A DNA stretch of 64,000 bases, from the NCBI RefSeq assembly GCF_000934755.1, contig NZ_JYNP01000018.1, positions 45,748 through 109,747 of the forward strand, in the 5' to 3' direction. The position numbers and the translations under genes are program-made. The stretch comes from Desulfonatronovibrio magnus. Lineage in GTDB: Bacteria > Desulfobacterota > Desulfovibrionia > Desulfovibrionales > Desulfonatronovibrionaceae. Within the stretch, counting starts at the first letter, position 1, and each line of letters opens with the position of its first letter. Of this stretch, positions 1-9,065 are shown in pieces. A model generated the notes under the pieces. That model saw only the letters and a program-made list of their open reading frames with translations, made no database searches and was not told the origin of the DNA.

Positions 1-282
1 ATGACGCCCCCCTGTTACAACTCAGCAGGCCAAAAAACTATGAGAAAATAAATTGCTTTTTTTACACTAAATAACTACAATTAAAATTTTAACAAATACA
101 AGAACTAATGCGGGATGTGCCCACAACCCAATTTAAACAAGAATAGTTAAGTTTGGGCGATACCCTTACTTTTCAGGCTGAAGACTGAAGGTTGAAGGCT
201 GAAGGCTGAAGGTTGAAGGCTGAAGGTTGAAGAATAAAGATCTTGGGCATCATTGCTCTTTCAAGATTAAACATATTTCTAG

Positions 283-999
283 GTATCTGTTTAGCGCTTT
301 GCATGTGGCATGGCTTCCTGCCCGGAGGCATGCAGCCCGGAGGGGGACTGGCTCTTCCGGGGCCCACTTGTCCCAAAAATGAGTCATTTTGAGCACAAAT
401 TGATGCTCAAGTGGGTTACGGAGTACCTGTCCACTGCTTTCCTTAAAAGCTCCTCACCTGGGCGGAACAGGACCGAACCTGCGAGTAACTTTAAGAGTCT
501 GTCACTTTTCTGGAAATTGGGACAGTCCCTGTGCCAGGCGTAAAGCTCTCATCTTTGACGGAACTTTTCTGGCAAATGTGCATCAATCATGAGCAAAAAT
601 CGTCAAAATATGAAAACTGTAAACATCTGATTTTATTGGCAAAAAGATTGTAGTTACTTGTAGGCTCCTCACCTGGGCGGCCCGGGACCGAACGTGTGAG
701 TAACTTACACCACTCGTTCCCAGGCTCCAGCCTGGGGACGTCTTGTTATTGCGGCTCCAGCCGCTTCTTTGAAATGTGGCTTAAGCCACAAAAAAAGAAG
801 TAATAGCCTTAACACGTTAGAGATTGCCGCGCTCGAAGACTCGCTCGCAATGACACCTGAGGTGTCAGGGATATGGTTGCTGAAAACCTGTCACCCACGA
901 GGGAGCCTAAGCGACCGAAGCAATCTGTAAGGTAAAACCATAATGCTTTGAATTTATTAATAATTTGATTTTAGTTACTTGTAAGCGCTAAACAGATAC
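283..999 (+). mobile_element. MITE, GTATC-ended subfamily, with nested insert
   Basis: The inverted ends are GTATCTGTTTAGCGCTT at 283 and its complement ending at 999. Eight-base flanks are ATTTCTAG (275-282) and ATTTCTTG (1000-1007), a 7/8 target duplication matching the sequence of intact E repeats. The core with two GCCCGGAGG motifs lies at about 318-345. The element body is interrupted from about 451 to 982 by cassette-like units. No transposase gene is present, so it is non-autonomous. Confidence 0.75.
447..986 (+). repeat. two cassette-like units, head to tail
   Basis: Unit 1 (about 447-658) begins AAGCTCCTCACC, carries the GGGACAGTCCC core in a short form, and ends AGTTACTTGTA. Unit 2 (about 659-986) begins at the junction palindrome 652-705 and carries two cores: the triple-hairpin core (about 709-806) and, inverted, the TCATTGCGAGCGAGTC core (about 805-945). 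It ends AGTTACTTGTAAGC. The four bases AAGC at 447-450 and 983-986 flank the whole insert and may be a short duplication or part of the ends. Confidence 0.65.
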
Positions 1000-1055
1000 A
1001 TTTCTTGTTTTTTTCTAAAAGATTGAAACGGTAAGTTACTAAAAGGTATTGTGTA

Positions 1056-2987
1056 ATGATAAAGCCGGAAATTTTGGCCCCTGCTGGTAGCAGGCTTTCC
1101 TTTCTTGCTGCTCTATCAGCCGGAGCAGACGCTGTATATTGCGGTCTCAAACACCTTTCAGCCAGGATGGAGGCAGACAATTTTTCCATCGCAGAGCTGA
1201 GCTCTTTGACATCTCTTGCAAAAAGGAAAAATTGCAGGGTTTATGTGGCCCTGAATACACTTATCAAACATGATGAATTAGATAAAACCGGCAGGCTTTT
1301 ACAGAGGCTTGAGAAGCAGGTTCAGCCTGATGCCATTATTTTTTCTGATCTCGGACTCGTTGATATTGCTCAACAGGTGGGTATTAAGTCTGAACTGCAT
1401 CTGTCAACCCTGAGCAATTTCCATTGTCTGTCAGCCCTGGACCAGCTTAAAAGTCTTAATATCAAAAGAGTGGTCCTGCCAAGAGAGCTGAATATTGATG
1501 AAATAAAACACTTGGCATCACTTTCAAATATTGATCTGGAAGTATTCGTTCACGGTGCACTTTGTTACGCCATATCAGGACGCTGTTACTGGAGCAGTTA
1601 CCTTGGGGGCAAAAGCGGTCTTCGAGGACGGTGTGTTCAGCCCTGCAGACGTTCCTATACTTATAAAGGCTCCAAGGGCACTTATTTTTCCTGTCAGGAT
1701 TTAGGACTTGATATCCTGGCGAAAACCCTGCTGGATATTCCCCAGCTGCGGGCCTGGAAAATTGAGGGACGTAAAAAAGGGCCTCACTATGTATTTTATA
1801 CTACCAAAGCATATCAGATTATCAGAGACAATCCTGACGATCCCAGAGCCCGTAAACAAGCCATAGGACTGCTGAATATGGCTCTGAGCAGAAAATTTAC
1901 TCACTATAACTTTCTGCCCCAAAGACCATTCAACCCCATAGACCCAAAAAATGAACCTGCCTCAGGTCAATATATGGGCAAAACAAAAGGTTCCGACAAA
2001 AACATTTTCTTTACTCCCTGGTCACAATTGCAGCCTGGAGACCTGGTTCGCATAGGCTATGAGGGTCAATCTGGACATAAAACAGTAAAGATAAGAAAGC
2101 CTGTTCCTTCCAAAGGAAAATTCAATCTTCCTCCAGGAACACGCCACGGATCTCCTGTATTCCTGGTGGATCGCCAGGAAAAAGAGCTTATGACAATGAT
2201 CAGGGAGATGGAAAATCAGCTGGATGCTATTGGGCCTGAAAAAATTCAAGTGTCTTTTCAGTATCAAAATCCAAAACCTGCTGTCATTAGAAATCAATTG
2301 AAAAATATTGATGTCTTCAGATTTCCTCCAAGAGAGCGAAAAGAAGCAGGCATCCAGCTCAGCCTGGATCCTGCCATTAGATCCAAGCTTGGACCATTCA
2401 AAAAAAACTGGTACTTCCTTCCACCTGTGATCTGGCCTGGGGTTGAAAAGGAATGGATTGAACTGACAAGTTTTTTGCAGAAAAAAGGAGCTGTAAATTT
2501 TGTTCTCGGTTCTCCCTGGCAAAATGCTCTGTTTAATACTTCAGCCAGACTAAATCTTTGGGCTGGACCTTTCTGCAATATTGCCAACTCAGCTCACATC
2601 AGGGTGTTAAAAGATATGGGTTTTAAGGGAATCGTGCTAAGCCCTGAGCTTGCTGAAAGTGACATGACCCGGCTCATGACCTCTTCCCCCCTTCCAACAG
2701 GGGTGATAATTCAGGGGTTGTGGCCTGTTTGCATTTCCAGAACTTTTGCTCAGGAAGCCAGGCCCGTAGCATTTTTTGAAAGTCCCAAAAAAGAAACCTT
2801 CTGGACAGCACAACACGATGAAAACTATTACACCTTTCCCAACTGGGAAATTAACCTCAGGCAACATGATACCACCCTGCGCAAATCAGGATGCTGTCTT
2901 TTTCTGCACCTCAAAGAAACTCTGCCCAAAAAAATGCAGCTCAAACAAAGACCTGGACTTTGGAACTGGGAACAGGGCCTGCTGTAG
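1056..2987 (+). CDS. U32 family peptidase / RlhA-like RNA hydroxylation protein
   Basis: This is a 643-residue member of the peptidase U32 family. The N-terminal barrel opens with PEILAPAGS, and the family signature EVFVHGALCYAISGRC is followed by RGRCVQPC. Four conserved cysteines (C170, C177, C193, C197) are those proposed to bind a cofactor or iron-sulfur cluster. The length and the extra C-terminal region resemble E. coli RlhA (about 650 residues), which is needed for hydroxylation of a 23S rRNA cytidine. Other U32 members act in tRNA wobble-uridine hydroxylation or as collagenase-like proteases, so the exact substrate is not fixed. An AAGG lies about ten bases before the ATG. It stands alone, directly after the E repeat end. 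Confidence 0.85.
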   Translation: MIKPEILAPAGSRLSFLAALSAGADAVYCGLKHLSARMEADNFSIAELSSLTSLAKRKNCRVYVALNTLIKHDELDKTGRLLQRLEKQVQPDAIIFSDLGLVDIAQQVGIKSELHLSTLSNFHCLSALDQLKSLNIKRVVLPRELNIDEIKHLASLSNIDLEVFVHGALCYAISGRCYWSSYLGGKSGLRGRCVQPCRRSYTYKGSKGTYFSCQDLGLDILAKTLLDIPQLRAWKIEGRKKGPHYVFYTTKAYQIIRDNPDDPRARKQAIGLLNMALSRKFTHYNFLPQRPFNPIDPKNEPASGQYMGKTKGSDKNIFFTPWSQLQPGDLVRIGYEGQSGHKTVKIRKPVPSKGKFNLPPGTRHGSPVFLVDRQEKELMTMIREMENQLDAIGPEKIQVSFQYQNPKPAVIRNQLKNIDVFRFPPRERKEAGIQLSLDPAIRSKLGPFKKNWYFLPPVIWPGVEKEWIELTSFLQKKGAVNFVLGSPWQNALFNTSARLNLWAGPFCNIANSAHIRVLKDMGFKGIVLSPELAESDMTRLMTSSPLPTGVIIQGLWPVCISRTFAQEARPVAFFESPKKETFWTAQHDENYYTFPNWEINLRQHDTTLRKSGCCLFLHLKETLPKKMQLKQRPGLWNWEQGLL

Positions 2988-3141
2988 TACTCATCTCTGA
3001 AACCACTTCACAAAGGTACGGGAACCAAGGCTTATCTTTCAGTCATGAAAGTGATACTTTTCCCATCAATTTTTTACTCCCTGCCCTAAAGTTTATTAAG
3101 CTATTCCCGATATGTTATATGAAGGCTAAATCTCTTTTAGT

Positions 3142-3320
3142 ACAGGCTGTGCCCACAACCCAATTTAAACAGGGATCGTTAAGCCGGGCCGTTTACCGTA
3201 CTTTTCAGGCTGAAGGCTGAAGGCTGAAGGCTGAAGAATTAAGTAACCTGAGCATCATTGCTCTTTCAAGGTAAAAAAACTTTCATTTTTTCTACTGGAT
3301 TGAAACGGTAAGATACTATT
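3142..3320 (+). repeat. E repeat, copy 2
   Basis: This copy lies in the 357-base gap between the U32 gene and flaG. The left end is slightly degraded (TACAGGCTGTGCCCACAACCC). The heptamer tract at about 3207-3238 has about four CTGAAGG-like units, and the right end GATTGAAACGGTAAGATACT has one mismatch to the other copies. I see nothing else in this gap beyond the flaG leader. Confidence 0.75.
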
Positions 3321-3344
3321 AACATTAAACAAGGCGGTATTGAC

Positions 3345-3746
3345 ATGAACCTGACAGAATCACCTCAAGCAGTTGATAACTTTCTGTCCACAACATACAA
3401 CAGACAGGAAGTACAGATAAGCCACCGGAAGTCTGCCCAGGCTGACCTTCCTCCAAGAATACCTGCTAATCAGGCTGACCTTTCTCCAAAAATAGCTGAT
3501 AATACTGAATTATCGAAACTTGAACATGACAAACTTGTCAGTGCGACCAACTCGGTTAAAGAATACATGGACTCTATGGGCATAAAGCTGGAGTTTCAGG
3601 TCCTTCGAGATGGAGATGGTATGCAGGTCAAAGTTCTGGATTCGGAAGGAGAAAGGGTGATCAGAAAAATTCCAGCCGATGAAATGCTCAAACTGGCTGA
3701 ATCAATTGAAGAAATGCTGGGCTTGTTTGTCAATAAGACACTATGA
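3345..3746 (+). CDS. flaG: FlaG family flagellar protein
   Basis: A 133-residue protein whose last 65 residues match the FlaG family: a region like LEFQVLRDGDGMQVKVLDS, then VIRKIPADEMLKLAE and a short helix. FlaG proteins affect flagellar filament length and are usually encoded beside flagellin or fliD. Here no flagellar neighbours are visible, so it is an orphan in this window. The N-terminal 60 residues are polar and low in complexity, with a repeated QADL-PPRI/SPKI motif. The start has an AAGGCGG ribosome site seven bases upstream. Confidence 0.8.
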   Translation: MNLTESPQAVDNFLSTTYNRQEVQISHRKSAQADLPPRIPANQADLSPKIADNTELSKLEHDKLVSATNSVKEYMDSMGIKLEFQVLRDGDGMQVKVLDSEGERVIRKIPADEMLKLAESIEEMLGLFVNKTL

Positions 3747-3817
3747 TGGGCACCTAATTGTGCATGGTGAATTGCTACCCAAAACTATCATTTTAAAATT
3801 AAATACAAAAAACATAC

Positions 3818-5179
3818 TCAGTATGCCACCAGAACCATGCCTGTAATCCTTTCTAAAAGAAGCCCCTCAGGCCTGGCAATGTCTCGCATTTCCTTTCCGG
3901 GCTGCAGGCTGGTAATTACAGTCCTGCCGATAATCCACCGGCCATGGTTAGCACTAAAAGGCCTCCAGGTACGCAGTCCCCACATGGAATGATAAATAAC
4001 CGGCTCATCAAGTACTGCATCATGTCCTATATATAGCATTACGTGTCCGGGCATATATAAAATTGTCAGCCATGGCCTGCCATGCTCAGAAATAAGATCC
4101 ATTTTTGCCTGTGCTGAAATCCCCTGCATGGGAATAAAATAACCTGCTTGAGCCTGTTGTCTTGAGTTTCTCGGCAAAAAAATACCGAAACCCGAAAACA
4201 AGTCTTTGAGCAAGGCAGAACAGTCTCTGTTTTCATAAAGTCCTCCCCAGCCATATTTCTGCCCCATCATGGCGTTAAGTAATGATGCCATTTTATTTTG
4301 AGTAGGCTGAAACGGCATAACGCTCATCTTATCCTTTCCTATCCTGACCGTGACTAAGTGCGCATCTCCATTTTTATCGCGCACTGGCGCAAATACGTCA
4401 TAAAATGCGCTTAATACTGTTTCAGATTTTAGTGGAAGACTCATCCCAACCCTGCCCTCAAACAGGAACATTCCTTTGTCAGTCAATACAGAAGTTTCAT
4501 CAACTGTAAATCCAGCCAATGAACCGTTCTCATAAATCTGCATAAAGTCTTGATCCACTGTGGCAATTTCTGTCCACCTCATCCACCCTGCAGCATAGTC
4601 AGTCTCAGCAAGAACCCACTGGTTGTCCTGACTCATATGAGTGATCAAAACAGGAGTCCCTGCAGGAACCAGGGAGTTTTGCAGGTAATCAAAGGGAAAT
4701 CCTTCTCCAGGCTGTGATGGATTGTAAAAAAGAGGCCGATGAGTTGGAAGAACACGCATTGAAGCATTGGAGGTTGTTATAGCTCGAAGATGCATTGATG
4801 GATAATTATCTATGTCCGATGTTCTCTTCATCTCTGCCAGCCATCCGTCAGGCAGTGGTAGATTGTTTTCTCCATAAATCGTTCGGGACTTGAACCTGTT
4901 CAGCCCCCAGAAAACCTGTTCCGCATCAAATTTGGGATTATTTCTGTGCCAGGGAGAATAAAATTTCATCAGAAAGTCCTGATACATTTCCATTTGCCCA
5001 TCCTCTGAAATGAGCAGAGTCTGCTCATCCGTAACAAACTCAGCAGCATCCTGAGGCAGCATCTTAAGGTCTCGGACCATCCCCGGCTCTCTCGCTGCAC
5101 AGGCCAATAAAAGCATGCAGAAAGTAACCAAAACAAATACTCTGAAAACGTTACCACTTTGTTTACTTTGAGTTTTCAT
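3818..5179 (-). CDS. NlpC/P60 family lipoprotein with SH3-like region
   Basis: This is a 453-residue exported lipoprotein. A hydrophobic signal (residues 12-26) ends in the lipobox LLAC, placing the lipidated cysteine at C27. The middle region resembles the bacterial SH3 domains that precede NlpC/P60 peptidases. The C-terminal domain has the catalytic motif ENRDCSALL (C320), then a histidine in PGHVMLYIGHD near residue 380, as expected of a cell-wall endopeptidase cleaving stem peptides. AAAGGAAA lies just before the ATG. It is probably transcribed alone or after the zinc-ribbon gene 57 bases upstream on the same strand. Confidence 0.85.
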   Translation of the reverse strand: MKTQSKQSGNVFRVFVLVTFCMLLLACAAREPGMVRDLKMLPQDAAEFVTDEQTLLISEDGQMEMYQDFLMKFYSPWHRNNPKFDAEQVFWGLNRFKSRTIYGENNLPLPDGWLAEMKRTSDIDNYPSMHLRAITTSNASMRVLPTHRPLFYNPSQPGEGFPFDYLQNSLVPAGTPVLITHMSQDNQWVLAETDYAAGWMRWTEIATVDQDFMQIYENGSLAGFTVDETSVLTDKGMFLFEGRVGMSLPLKSETVLSAFYDVFAPVRDKNGDAHLVTVRIGKDKMSVMPFQPTQNKMASLLNAMMGQKYGWGGLYENRDCSALLKDLFSGFGIFLPRNSRQQAQAGYFIPMQGISAQAKMDLISEHGRPWLTILYMPGHVMLYIGHDAVLDEPVIYHSMWGLRTWRPFSANHGRWIIGRTVITSLQPGKEMRDIARPEGLLLERITGMVLVAY

Positions 5180-5236
5180 ATATTTCCTTTCAACTACCCT
5201 GCCGGGTTTAACTTATTGAGAGTACACGATGAATAT

Positions 5237-5461
5237 CTACTGCGGATCAACTCGTCTGCGTCTCAGGTCACTCAGGCTAGCTTCCTCGAGATAATTGCCC
5301 TGAAAGCCGCAGTCTAAGCAGACAAAAGCCTTCACCGGATAACCCAGCATCATAATACGACCTTGGGGAATAAAAGTATGTTTGGAGACTCCCATTTTTC
5401 CCGTTATCAAATTGGATTTGCCGCAATCAGGGCATTTCCTTTGCTCTGTACTTTCTTTCAT
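5237..5461 (-). CDS. small zinc-ribbon protein
   Basis: A 74-residue protein with two knuckles, CPDC (N-terminal) and CLDC (middle), spaced to form a zinc ribbon, and a charged C-terminus (SDLRRRR). No further domain is visible and the function is unknown. It lies on the same strand just upstream of the NlpC/P60 lipoprotein gene and downstream of the degenerate HD-GYP regulator gene, so co-transcription is possible. The short length and clear paired cysteines support a real gene rather than a chance frame. Confidence 0.7.
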   Translation of the reverse strand: MKESTEQRKCPDCGKSNLITGKMGVSKHTFIPQGRIMMLGYPVKAFVCLDCGFQGNYLEEASLSDLRRRRVDPQ

Positions 5462-5535
5462 GGTATTTTCCCTGCACCTTGATTAGCCATTGTCACTCAA
5501 AGATTACTACAAAACAATGATTTCACAACAATACC

Positions 5536-6696
5536 TCAGCCTTTCCTCAAAGCCTGGGGCGGAATAAGCACTGATATGGGATGCTTTACCCCAAGGCTTT
5601 TATCCAGACTGACCAGCTTTTCAATCTGGCTGGGGCTAAGTTCACTGCCTTTCTGTAACAGCAGTCTGCCGCTAAGTGACCTGATCTCTTCAGTAATCAC
5701 CATATAAGGAGTAAGTTCGGCCAGTCTGATCTGTTTGTGCTCGTATTGTTCCTGAGTCTGAAGCACTTCCACGAATGCTCTGATCACATCAGGATCATAG
5801 CGCCCCTTTCTAATCAAAATCTTTTCCATGGCTCCCCGGACATCATAACCTCTCGACATTAACAGATCATAATCCAGAATCAGCTTAAGAATCCTGGATC
5901 CAAGAGGGATATCTTTACCCTCAACCTCATCCAGAGGTACTCCCCGTCCATCATACAGCTTTTCCTGGTAAGCGATCATACTGGCCAGATTTTCCAGACG
6001 GGGAATCATACTGATCATTCTGGAACCGCTTTCAGGATGCCTGGCAAAAAGTACTATCTCCTGGCTTTGCAGCCTCTCCCCTGTTTTTAGTTTCTCCAGT
6101 ACAGAGGGAGGCAAGGTAATGCAGCCCACCTGAGAAAGCAGGGCCCCTGTTTCATAAAACCAGACATCAGTTTCTCCAAGTCTTGCTGCAGTATCCCGGA
6201 CAAGATGCTTGATTCTTGTAGCCCTGCCCATGGCCAGTTCATTGGTTGATCCCAAAATATCCGTCAAAACCTGGGTAATTCCCCTTACCGTATCTTCCAA
6301 AATCTCTTTTTCTGCTCTGATCAGTCGATACTGTTTAATGCCGTCATTTAAGGCCCTCTCCAGATTCACCGGGTAACATGGCTTGGTCAAAAACCTGAAC
6401 ACATTGCCGGCATTGATAGCCTCCACTGCTGAGATTAAATCGGCCTGCCCGGTAAGCATTATTCTTACACTGTCCGGAAATAGATTTCTGACCCTGGAAA
6501 GAAATTCAACCCCATTCATTTCGGGCATTTTCAAATCAGCCACCACAACTGCGTAAGGCCCTTTTTCATTAATGGCCTTCATGCCCTCCACAGGACCGCT
6601 TGCTGTGTCCACACAAAACTTCTTGCGCAAGGTCCTTTTAAAGCCTTGCAAAATATTCAAATCATCATCAACAAACAGGATTTTATAGTCATTCAT
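5536..6696 (-). CDS. response regulator with degenerate HD-GYP output domain
   Basis: A 386-residue protein. The N-terminal receiver domain (1-120) has the acidic pocket VDDD, phosphoacceptor D54 in ADLKMPEMNG and the lysine in FLTKPCYP. The C-terminal region aligns with HD-GYP phosphodiesterases of the RpfG type, but key residues are changed. Where HDIGK is expected there is LSQVGCITLP, and where HHE...DGxGYP is expected there is YQEKLYDGRGVP. Metal ligands therefore appear lost, so cyclic-di-GMP hydrolysis is unlikely and a binding or scaffolding role is inferred. It is divergent from the REC-PAS-kinase gene at 7083 across an E repeat. Confidence 0.85.
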   Translation of the reverse strand: MNDYKILFVDDDLNILQGFKRTLRKKFCVDTASGPVEGMKAINEKGPYAVVVADLKMPEMNGVEFLSRVRNLFPDSVRIMLTGQADLISAVEAINAGNVFRFLTKPCYPVNLERALNDGIKQYRLIRAEKEILEDTVRGITQVLTDILGSTNELAMGRATRIKHLVRDTAARLGETDVWFYETGALLSQVGCITLPPSVLEKLKTGERLQSQEIVLFARHPESGSRMISMIPRLENLASMIAYQEKLYDGRGVPLDEVEGKDIPLGSRILKLILDYDLLMSRGYDVRGAMEKILIRKGRYDPDVIRAFVEVLQTQEQYEHKQIRLAELTPYMVITEEIRSLSGRLLLQKGSELSPSQIEKLVSLDKSLGVKHPISVLIPPQALRKG

Positions 6697-6752
6697 GGGT
6701 TACTCCAGCAAAAAGCTGCACAACTCTTGGCACAAAATTTAAAAAATTGAGT

Positions 6753-6922
6753 CTAATGCGGGCTGTGCCCACAACCCAGTTTAAACAAGAATAGTTGAGT
6801 TTGGACGATAACCTTACTTTTCAGACTGAAGGCTGAAAAATAAGGATCTTGGGCATCATTGCTCTTTCAAGGTTAAATCAATTTCTTGTTTTTTTCTACA
6901 GGGTTGAAACGGTAAGTTACTA
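6753..6922 (+). repeat. E repeat, copy 3
   Basis: An uninterrupted, compact copy of 170 bases in the divergent regulatory gap between the genes at 6696 and 7083. The left end is TCTAATGCGGGCTGTGCCC, the heptamer tract is reduced to about two units (6824-6840), and the right end is GGTTGAAACGGTAAGTTACT. It sits between the two start codons and could carry or separate promoter signals. Confidence 0.8.
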
Positions 6923-7011
6923 ATGTATACGATTACAATCTGTAACAAGTTACTCAAAAAGTAGACAAATAACAAGCTTAAAAAAAAATTCAGTCCTTTT
7001 CTAAATTAAAC

Positions 7012-7041
7012 TTGTCATCATAATTATGGCTACTATATACT
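7012..7041 (+). promoter_or_regulatory. possible sigma-70 promoter for the REC-PAS-kinase gene
   Basis: TTGTCA (7012-7017) and TATACT (7036-7041) are separated by 18 bases and lie about 40 bases before the ATG at 7083. This is the only clear hexamer pair in the divergent gap on this strand. The match is by eye and not tested. Confidence 0.35.
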
Positions 7042-7082
7042 GTCCACATTCCCATATCTAAATCGCTGAAAAGGAGCCAGAC

Positions 7083-9065
7083 ATGTCCAAAGTGCTTATC
7101 GTTGAAGATTCCAGGACCATATCCGGGCTGATACAAAAGTTCCTGCTCAGAAACAGCTATGAAGTCACCGACTGCGTGGCCTTTGCCGAAAAGGCTATAG
7201 AGAGTATTCCTGAAAAATTTCCTGATCTCGTACTCATGGACATCAACCTCAGCGGGGAGATGGACGGCATCAGAGCTGCATCCATCATCCGCAACAACTG
7301 GGACATTCCGGTATTGTTTCTGACCTCGGAATACAGTGAAGACATCATGCGCAGGGCAGCAAGGGCCCGACCTTACGGCTATCTCCGCAAGCCTTTTGAG
7401 GAGTACCACCTCATTGCCCAGATGGATCTGGCTCTGCGTCTGAAAAAGATAGAAGTTAAAACTCTTAAGCAGAGAAAAAGAGCGGTAAACCGGCTCAGAC
7501 AATCCGAGGAAAAATTCCGAAAACTTTCCGAGGATATGCCCAGCATGATCTGTACCTTTACTTCGGACAGCACTCTAACCTATGTCAACAAGGCTTATGC
7601 TGATTTTTTTAACAGCACCCCTGAAGCTCTTCTTGGTGCCAGATGGCTGGACTTTGTGCCTGAGACTGAAAGAGAAGCTGCCAGAAAAAATTTTCAGCAG
7701 CTTAGCGTGGAACATCCCTTCAACTCTTATGAGCATCGTGTAACAAATGAAAGTGGAGATTTGAAATGGATGGCATGGACAGACCGGGCACTGTTTGATG
7801 ACCAGGGGCACTTGAATTATTACCTTGCCATAGGCCTGGATATAACAAAACAGAAACAAACAACCCTGTCTCTCGCTGAAAACGAACGTGCCCTTTCACA
7901 GGTCCTTAAAGCCTTGAAAGTAGGCATGATGGTGTTGGACAGAGATTCCGGGGTTATCACCAGGGCAAACGCTGAGGCACTGGCCTGCTGCCCAAACCAG
8001 AAAATAATCGGGGCTGCCATTGATGATGTTATGTCTGCACTTTTTCCTGACCAGAACGTTTCCTTTGCCTCTATTGTTCAAAAAATGCCCTACTTTAACG
8101 AGGAACGCTCCCTGAAAACAATCCGCGGCACCAAAATTCCAGTGCTTTGCAGCGCATTCAGCAGCGGTCTGAATTCTGAAAAAACAATCATTCTTACTTT
8201 TCATGACATCTCTGAACATAAGGAATTGGAAATGCAACTGACCCATGCCCAGAAAATGAAAGCAGTGGGCTCTCTCGCTGCCGGCATCGCCCACGAAATC
8301 AACACTCCTGCACAGTACGTTGGAGACAATATCCGTTTTTTAAAAGACGCCTTTCATGATTTGCTCAACCTTGTGGACAAATGCAGGGCAAGATATGATG
8401 AACAGTCTACATTTTTCTCTAAGCATGAGTTTGAGCAAATGCTTGAACAGGCTGACTATTCATTCCTTCAGTCAGAGGTGCCCTCCAGCATCGACCAATC
8501 CTTGCAAGGCATTGATCATATCAGCAATATTGTCCGAGCCATGAAAAGATTTTCCCATCCCGGTGAAAGAAACGACATGACCAGTATTGATCTTAAGGAT
8601 GCTATTGAAAACACTCTGGCCATCTCACGCAACGAATGGAAGTACGTGGCTGAAACAAAAATCACTTGTCAGTCTGCATCGCCCATAGTCCATGGATATC
8701 CTAATGATTTAAACCAGGTTTTTCTAAACCTGATTGTCAATGCAGCCTATTCAATCAAGAAAAAGGTAGGCTCCACCGGAAAAAAGGGGCTGATTCACAT
8801 CCATGTTTCTATCAGTGAAGGACACGCCAGAATAGACTTTACAGATACCGGGACTGGGATTCCCCATGAAATCCAGGATCGGATATTCGAACAGTTCTTC
8901 ACCACCAAGCCTGTAGGCATGGGCACCGGACAGGGATTGGCACTGGCCTATTCCATTGTTGTAGACAAGCACCAGGGAAAGATCAGCTTTCAATCCACAC
9001 CTCAAAAAGGAACCACTTTTACCGTGCTTTTACCCACCAACCACAAGGAAGAGAAAGGTCAATGA
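7083..9065 (+). CDS. response regulator / PAS / histidine kinase
   Basis: A 660-residue cytoplasmic sensor kinase with an N-terminal receiver domain. Receiver 1-120 has VEDSRT, the aspartate in [12 protein letters not shown] and [10 protein letters not shown] coiled segment follows, then a PAS domain (about 140-260, [20 protein letters not shown]), a second PAS-like domain (about 275-385), a HisKA H-box ([20 protein letters not shown]) and a HATPase domain with [10 protein letters not shown] and DTGTGIP. The H-box resembles NtrB/ZraS-like kinases. An AAGGAG lies six bases before the ATG. The stop overlaps the start of the REC-HDOD gene by four bases, so the two are translated together. Confidence 0.9.
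   Translation: MSKVLIVEDSRTISGLIQKFLLRNSYEVTDCVAFAEKAIESIPEKFPDLVLMDINLSGEMDGIRAASIIRNNWDIPVLFLTSEYSEDIMRRAARARPYGYLRKPFEEYHLIAQMDLALRLKKIEVKTLKQRKRAVNRLRQSEEKFRKLSEDMPSMICTFTSDSTLTYVNKAYADFFNSTPEALLGARWLDFVPETEREAARKNFQQLSVEHPFNSYEHRVTNESGDLKWMAWTDRALFDDQGHLNYYLAIGLDITKQKQTTLSLAENERALSQVLKALKVGMMVLDRDSGVITRANAEALACCPNQKIIGAAIDDVMSALFPDQNVSFASIVQKMPYFNEERSLKTIRGTKIPVLCSAFSSGLNSEKTIILTFHDISEHKELEMQLTHAQKMKAVGSLAAGIAHEINTPAQYVGDNIRFLKDAFHDLLNLVDKCRARYDEQSTFFSKHEFEQMLEQADYSFLQSEVPSSIDQSLQGIDHISNIVRAMKRFSHPGERNDMTSIDLKDAIENTLAISRNEWKYVAETKITCQSASPIVHGYPNDLNQVFLNLIVNAAYSIKKKVGSTGKKGLIHIHVSISEGHARIDFTDTGTGIPHEIQDRIFEQFFTTKPVGMGTGQGLALAYSIVVDKHQGKISFQSTPQKGTTFTVLLPTNHKEEKGQ

Larger units (their letters stand above)
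106..1042 (+). repeat. E repeat, copy 1, split by a MITE
   Basis: The left part (106-282) starts with the conserved TAATGCGGG...GCCCACAACCC end, carries a CTGAAGG-type heptamer tract (about 175-232) and runs into an ATTTCT stretch. The right part (1000-1042) resumes with TTTCTTGTTTTTTTC and ends in GATTGAAACGGTAAGTTACT. Read together they equal the uninterrupted copies at 6753-6922 and 26864-27076. The U32 gene starts 14 bases beyond the right end, so the repeat borders its leader region. Confidence 0.8.

Noticed and set aside
310..543. Open frames in the repeat regions (also near 2776-3220, 14944, 15321, 15654, 46005, 47755, 50817, 56497, 63436)
   Set aside because: They lie in repeated non-coding elements, repeat the same translated stretches such as LPARRHTARRGTG in several places, and have no domain. 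They are shadows of MITE and cassette sequence.
1021..1040. GATTGAAACGG motif, like the 3' end of many CRISPR repeats, found six times
   Set aside because: The copies are kilobases apart, each at the end of a long E repeat, with no regular spacers and no cas genes. It is not a CRISPR array.
2022..2522. Long antisense frames within clear genes (also 11516-11899, 13599-14021, 36943-37404, 42465-42662)
   Set aside because: They lie wholly inside well-supported genes on the other strand and encode nothing recognisable.
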